From: Rhytidiadelphus loreus
Lineage: Eukaryota > Streptophyta > Bryopsida > Hypnales > Hylocomiaceae
Assembly (NCBI GenBank): GCA_947034895.1
Contig: OX344765.1
Span: forward strand, 48,241,001 to 48,305,000
Direction of reading: 5' to 3'
Length of the DNA: 64,000 nt
Each line of letters opens with the position of its first letter. Within the stretch, counting starts at the first letter, position 1. Shown one piece after another: positions 59,166 through 64,000 of this stretch. Under the pieces are notes generated by a model, which saw nothing but the letters and a program-made list of their open reading frames with translations, did not search any database and was not told the origin of the DNA. A program made the position numbers and the translations under genes.

Positions 59166-60174
59166 TTAGGAAAAAACCCAATCAACTTAGGAAACCATGG
59201 AAGGGACTTAGGTAATCCCTCCTCAGTCTTAGGAAAGGTCAATTAGCCTCAGATTCCCATAGATTAGGATAGATTCGGTGGTAGTTCGCATAGGCTGCCG
59301 TTAGGAGACGGTTAGCCCGAACTATTCCCTCGCCAATTGGGGGAAACTCCATTGTCACCTGCGGAAACTAGGAACTTAGTAAAGAAGATCCATTGCTTGG
59401 AAGGCACAAATGCACAATGGACCGACGCTTAGTCACCCGTTAGGTTAGAATTTAGTTAACCCCTAGAACCTGGTTGTGTCCGATTAATTACCAAGGGTGG
59501 GTAATTAAGCGCCCACAGAGATAAAAAAAACCGAGACTTTTGGAGGAACCTCTCATGAAATCCTCCAAGCCACGTGCCAAATCTTGGGCTAATCTGGCAT
59601 ACAGTCGGTGGCGAGGCAAAAATTGACTTCGTTTGTATTATTAGCAGTCAAGGAATCTTTTACACGTGAGGGAATCTTGAGGAATGGATCTCGCTAGGAG
59701 TACCCTGACATGTTCTAGATCCAAGAGCACTATCCGACGGCCATGGATTCCTCCATGTGGCCTGTCTTAAATAAGTGACACCTACAAGCTAACAATTGGG
59801 ATTCCTAATATTTCATCGATGGAATGGGGAAACTAGAACCTATTTTTGGAGATTTATGTAGAAACCTCCCTAATTCTCCTGAGACCAATTTAGCCTATCA
59901 CGGTCACATGCACGGAGTTTGGGCTATTTTAGGTAAGTCCCCGATAGCCCTATTGTTTCCCACAATTTATAGGTTCTAACCTATATACAAGTGGGATTTG
60001 TGGGTAATCTATGGATAAAAGGCTATTTATGACCAAATGCTATATTGGTACATGACATACCTATTTTGGTTCTACACTCTTTTGAGGGCTTTTTATATTA
60101 TTTTATGCCTTAATTTGCAACAAAGTAAAAAACAAACAAACTATGAGTCCCAAGTGACAAATTTAGGGCTCACA

Positions 60175-60642
60175 TAGCTCAATTAGCAAGCTCGAAGAAA
60201 ATTTCACCTCAGTCTTTTTGAACCTTTCAAATGCATCAAGAAGTTTAGGATAAAGCCATTATATCCAATCAGAGCGTTTCTGGCCACGCCCAGAAGCTGC
60301 CTTCGTCAACAAGCGCTTCCGAATTCCAACACAACTTCGACTACAAGAAAGAGTCAAATTGGAGTCCTCACCATTGTCATTAGTTAATGTATCAGGCAAC
60401 TTCCACCATCGTGATGCTCTCATAAGGTTGGCACTTTTATGTCCTCGAAAGTGTTGTGAAAAAGCTCCAATTGTGCGTGAACAAAGGCCTCTAAGACCAT
60501 GCAATGACTCATCCTCAATCATCCAAGCAATGAGAATTTTACGTATTGCAATAGTAGAAACTTGTTGCAATGCACGTGAAGTGCCAATGTTTAGATTGAG
60601 GTCATGAAGAGGAGGAGATCGTAGGACTGCATTGACATCCAT
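60175..60642 (-). pseudogene. pogo/DDE_1-type transposase, N-terminal part
   Basis: Starts MDVNAVLRSPPLHDLNL at 60,642. A segment RALQQVSTIAIRKILIAWMI could be the N-terminal helix-turn-helix region. The frame reaches a stop at 60,259, but similarity appears to continue (LDAFERFKK) to the LTR insertion at 60,175 and then to 52,277. The link rests on frame compatibility across the insertion and not on a recognised domain. Confidence 0.45.
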
Positions 60643-61236
60643 GGCAGTAGAAGAAGAAAAATCCTGATAAATAAAATGAACAAAATCAAATTTTATAAAT
60701 AAAAATCATATGTGTAAGAAGAGTGGTACAAACAATGAAAAATAGTGAAATTAGGTTACCCCATACTAATCTCTTCACATTTGACACTATACACATACTT
60801 ACTAATACTACAATATATTTCATGAATACTGAATACAACAAATATTTTTAACAATAAAAATATCAAACAAAAAAAAGAAACAACAATGAATCATATAAAA
60901 AATTATTAAATGTTGACAACATACCTCTTTGTGAAGACAAATGTCTTCTAAAGTTGGTGCAAGAAGGAGGGAAGCTAATACGAGAGGAGGGCAGGTATGA
61001 CAAGTAGGTGGAGGAGTCAAGGTGGAGGGAGAGAGCAAAGAAGAAGGGGGGAGGAGGAAGGAGAAAGAGGGGCAGGGAATAGGGAACAAGAGGAGGGTCC
61101 AGGGAGGAGGGAGGAGGAGCAAGAGGAGGGAGGAAGTAGGGAGGGAGGGATGAGGAGGAGCCAGGGCAGAGTAGGAAGACGAGGAGGGGTTGAAGGGGTT
61201 GCAGGCAAGCAGCAAAGGGGTTCCAAGCGGCGGGGG
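60643..61236. repeat. AT-rich spacer, then a GGA-rich purine tract
   Basis: 60,650-60,930 is AT-rich with nothing recognised. 61,000-61,225 is a plus-strand purine tract of GGGAGGAGGAA-like units. Open frames through it are low-complexity (Pro/Ser/Leu or Arg/Glu/Gly) and not genes. Confidence 0.75.
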
Positions 61237-61417
61237 TGTCAGAATAGAGAGAGAAGAAAACGATGTAATATTATATTAATAATGATGCTTACATATTCAA
61301 GTGTAAGCTTTATACAAAGTATGTATTCTAAAGAGTCACAACTCTCTAGTTCTAAAGAGTCACAATTCTAGGTTAATTAGTACACTCATATATAGTATTT
61401 ATACAGTATGTCTAACA
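61237..61417 (-). mobile_element. Ty1/copia-type LTR, 181 bp
   Basis: In minus sense it begins TGTTAGACATACTG and ends CTATTCTGACA. The purine run GTGGGAG lies just upstream in sense orientation (61,418-61,424 on the plus strand), fitting a polypurine tract before a 3' LTR. The RNase H relic at 62.6-63.1 kb has the same orientation. Confidence 0.65.
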
Positions 61418-62589
61418 CTCCCACTAGTGTGCTAGTTAACTTTCGCTCGTTCGGATGAATGTCACAAAACAGTCATCCAAAACGATTTTCTTTACTCCCA
61501 ACTAGGGTTTAGGATTTAGCTTGTTTTCTCGTGATTGTGCCGCTCAGTTTCCCAGACACTACTTTTTTCCATCCACAGATTATGTGTACTACGTCCATAT
61601 AGGTTGTGAAAGTGGCGATTGTTATGCTTGCAAACTTGAGAAGATGATGCAATTGGTTCTATAATTTGATGGAGCACGATGGTGAGTCCTTGTAACACAG
61701 CGGATAGTTGCTAAAAAGCGGCAATAATTTCAGAGGTATGTTGTAAAGGTTCTTTGAATTGGTAGCACGATCTTGATAGCAAATAGTGCTCTTGTAGATC
61801 TGTGTTGCTCTACCTTCTTTGTTGTACACCTTTGTCTATTTCGGCTTGAAACTTATAATGTTTTGTACCTGATTTTGAGATTTGTTGGAACTATCTTTTG
61901 TGGCGCTTAAGAAGGCATGGAGTTGCTTGGTGATGGAACTGTGCTTTTGGTGACGTCAAGCCGAGGCCAAACCCACCAAAGTTTTGTGAGTTGTATTCCA
62001 ATTGGTTTAAGATTTGGCTTTGTCTCTGTATTTTTGGCTGCCTAGTTGCTTTCAAGGTATATTTGGTTGGTTCTTTTGCACAATTTAGGGTTTTATATGT
62101 ACTTGGAAACATCTGGGAAAGTTTAGCTTGGATATACTTCTGTAAAGCAGGAGAGGTAGGCCCTCCAATATCTGCATCATTATATCCTCGTAATTGAAGC
62201 AGCCTTGATTGGACTGTTGATGTGAGCCTTTCAATTGAGCCTCGATATGGATTGAATAAGCCTTTGATACGCTAAAAAATTTGTATCTTGTCAGGAACAA
62301 AGAAGGCAACTCATCTGATACAAGAAAGATTAAGAACTAGTTTGGAGCAGTAGAGACAATTTCGACTTTGTTGGGCATAGCTGAAGGTATTATTGCTCAT
62401 ACCTTTACTTTGCTTTTGTTTATTTGTCATCCATTCACTGAAATTTTTAGATTGATTTGGTTGTTGTAAAATATCTAAATCAGTTATTCCTTGAGGGGCT
62501 TTTGATATGAAGTTTCTGTTGACAGATGGTGACTCGAAGACGACTCAAGGTATGGAAATCTCCCACATAAAGACTAGTTGAAAGTTGTA
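61418..62589. other. Probable 3' internal region of the copia element
   Basis: Lies between the putative 3' LTR and the RNase H relic. No domain recognised on either strand. Confidence 0.35.
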
Positions 62590-63088
62590 GAGGTTATAAG
62601 TGCTTGAAAATTCTTATTTGGAGGAATCAGACTCATACCAAGTTTAGCCATACAATGAACATGTTTTTCACGTGCTAAAGATTTAGTAAGAATATCATCA
62701 GTCATTTCAGTTGTGGAAATGAATTTGAGTTCAATATCTTTAGCAAGCACTCGTTCATGAGTGAAATGATATTGAGTATCAATATGCTTAGAAAGTGAAT
62801 GATACTTAGGATTATCTGTTAATGCAATAGCACTTTGACTATCACAATAGATAGATGTAGGATAAGGTTGTAAAAATCCAAGTTATTAGAGTAGTTTCCG
62901 CAACCAAATGGCTTCAGTAGTGGCTTTTGCCAAAGCCATGTATTCAGATTATGTTGAAGAAAGAGCAACTGATTGTTGTTTTTTACTACCTCAAGAGATT
63001 ATACCATTAGCTAAAAGGAAACAATAGCCAGAGGTGGAGCGTCTGGTGTCTTTGCAACCAGCCCAATCAGCATCAGAAAAGCCATGAA
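62590..63088 (-). pseudogene. Ty1/copia polyprotein, RNase H end
   Basis: Minus strand reads FSDADWAGCKDTRRSTSG, then an SKKQQSVALSST block, LAKATTEAIWLRKLL, YCDSQSAIAL and the KHIDTQYHFTHERVL block: the classic C-terminal RNase H landmarks of copia pol. Stops (a TGA replacing a Trp codon near 63,000, TAA near 62,950, tandem TAA near 62,885) disable it. The upstream part is replaced at 63,089 by the end of a CACTA element. Confidence 0.88.
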
Positions 63089-63299
63089 CACTACAAGAAA
63101 AACAATGTATAAATGACTGCAAAGAATGACTGCAAAGAATGACTGCATAGGAATCATTGTGGACAAAAATGACTGCAGTGTGATTTTGGCCTCTAGAGTC
63201 ATAGTGGACTAGTCATTTTTATAAATGACTGCCATAGTATTATCACCATCCATTGTGAGCTTGGATGGGGTTTTGGATGAAACTTCCAAAGTGGTAAAT

Positions 63300-63640
63300 C
63301 TAGGAAATTTGAATATTATTTTTTGAAATCTAAGATTATATTCTAAAATCTAGGAAATGTGAATATTTTTCTTCTAAAATCTAGGATTATATTCTAAAAT
63401 CTAGGAAATGTGAATATTTTTCTTCTGAAATCTAGGATTATATTCTGAAATCTAGGAAATGTGAAGAATTTTCTTCTGAAATCTAGAATTGTATTCTAAA
63501 ATCTAGGAAATGTGAATATTATTTTTTTAAATCTAGGATTATATTCTAAAATCTAGGAAATTTAAATATTTTTCTTCTGAAATCTAAGAAATGTGAATAT
63601 TATTTTCTAATATCTAAAAGATTTGAAGATTATTTTCAAG
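63300..63640. repeat. 51-bp tandem repeat, about 6 copies
   Basis: CTAGGAAATGTGAATATT recurs at 63,300, 63,350, 63,401, 63,452, 63,503 and 63,553, so 50-51-bp units, each with an internal TCTAGGATTATATTCT half-repeat. Confidence 0.9.
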
Positions 63641-63667
63641 TTGTGGTGAAATGTGCAAAATGAGTAC

Positions 63668-63815
63668 ACCATATACCAAACACCATATACAAATACATGA
63701 TTCATACACCATATACAAATAAATCATTCATACATCATACACCATATACATGATTCATACATCATACACCATATACATGATTCATACATCATATACAAAT
63801 ACACAATACACTATA
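63668..63815. repeat. CATACACCATATACA-type tandem repeat
   Basis: Degenerate units of CATGATTCATACATCATACACCATATA, five to six copies. Confidence 0.85.
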
Positions 63816-64000
63816 TTTTACATATGTGTCAAATGGATTTTCAAGCCATTTAGTGTGTGAATACAAAGAGTTCAAGTTACAAGCCTTTTATACAAGTGGG
63901 GTGGTAGGAGGCAAGACAAACCATGTGAGATTTGTAAAATGTTGATGCAATAGTAAAGTAGTGATGTGGAAGTCATTATGTAGTTGTGTTAGAGTAGTAG

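Larger units (their letters stand above)
55208..59517 (+). mobile_element. Large LTR-like unit, copy 3, inserted head-on into copy 2
   Basis: Begins TGTGAGCCCC and ends GCGCCCACA, with a perfect 5-bp duplication GAGAT (55,203-55,207; 59,518-59,522). At 4,310 bp it is the longest and cleanest copy, antiparallel to its host copy. TATAAAAGG at 56,469-56,476 sets the sense direction and divides it into about 1.26 kb upstream and about 3 kb downstream. It carries two tandem-repeat tracts not seen in that form in the other copies. No coding sequence recognised. Confidence 0.85.
52278..60174 (-). mobile_element. Large LTR-like unit, copy 2, containing inverted copy 3
   Basis: Begins TGTGGGTGC and ends GGGCTCACA, flanked by TAGTT (52,273-52,277) and TAGCT (60,175-60,179), a 5-bp duplication with one change. 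Without copy 3 it is about 3.6 kb. Sense direction is minus (TATAAAAG on the minus strand at 54,540-54,547). A GC-rich tract of GAGCTGCC / GGGCTGGCTGCC words at 53,680-53,815 occupies the same slot as the minisatellite of copy 1. No coding sequence. Confidence 0.8.
63089..64000. mobile_element. Left end of a third CACTA transposon (runs off the window)
   Basis: Starts CACTACAAGAAAAACAATG, the canonical En/Spm-type end, followed by subterminal AATGACTGCAAAG repeats in direct and inverted form. It is inserted in the copia RNase H relic. The right end lies beyond 64,000. Confidence 0.75.

Noticed and set aside
60820..61371. Leu/Pro-rich and Arg/Glu/Gly-rich open frames
   Set aside because: They are low-complexity readings of the GGA-rich purine tract on both strands.

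Overview
This window looks like transposon-dominated nuclear DNA from a streptophyte: a land plant or, more likely given the element mix, an early-diverging lineage such as a charophyte alga. Plant-type signs are a BED/DUF659/dimerisation hAT transposase, an L1 LINE whose ORF1 resembles DUF4283 and whose ORF2 ends in a zf-RVT zinc finger, CACTA ends reading CACTAGTAG/CACTACAAG, a Ty1/copia RNase H relic and an interstitial TTTAGGG tract. A LINE of the restriction-like-endonuclease (R2-like) type is unusual for flowering plants. The species assignment is inference. There is no bacterial operon, CRISPR array or confident intact host gene.

Layout. 1-1.3 kb is a GC-rich, low-copy-looking segment with one unassigned open frame. 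1.3-7.4 kb is AT-rich and holds minisatellites, a decayed L1 copy (2.9-5.1 kb) and an array of palindromic 16-mers spaced about 130 bp apart (5.3-6.7 kb). 8.1-10.2 kb and 38.99-40.5 kb are the two halves of one R2-like LINE. They were split by a very large hAT element at 10,214-38,987, which has CAGGGTTG ends and an 8-bp target duplication CTTCAAAC. Inside the hAT lies a promoter-bearing LTR-like unit (23,558-34,425, duplication ACCAC), and inside that an L1 LINE (24,815-31,746, 15-bp duplication). This gives a readable four-level insertion history.

Without the nested insertions the hAT is about 17.9 kb, far larger than an ordinary hAT. It carries a decayed transposase (35,087-38,419) plus three further genes: a kinase-like gene (12,131-13,627, minus), a small regulatory-looking gene (15,526-16,530, minus) and a RING-H2 gene (19,857-23,111, plus). 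The last two share a homologous N-terminal domain. Each of the four genes has a GC-rich cluster of a TCCGACGGCC-type motif just upstream, and the same motif fills both subterminal regions. This multi-gene hAT with a shared motif system is the most notable object in the window.

40.5-64 kb is AT-rich. It holds two complete non-coding CACTA elements (42,894-46,476; 47,402-50,500), each with a large foldback and a tRNA-like tract, and a pogo/DDE_1-type transposase relic split by an LTR unit (52,278-60,174) that contains an inverted copy of itself (55,208-59,517). A copia LTR and RNase H fragment follow, and the left end of a third CACTA element runs off the window at 63,089.

Most coding relics carry stops or frameshifts. 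I read them as decaying transposons rather than active genes; the 15,526-16,530 gene is the only uninterrupted long frame.
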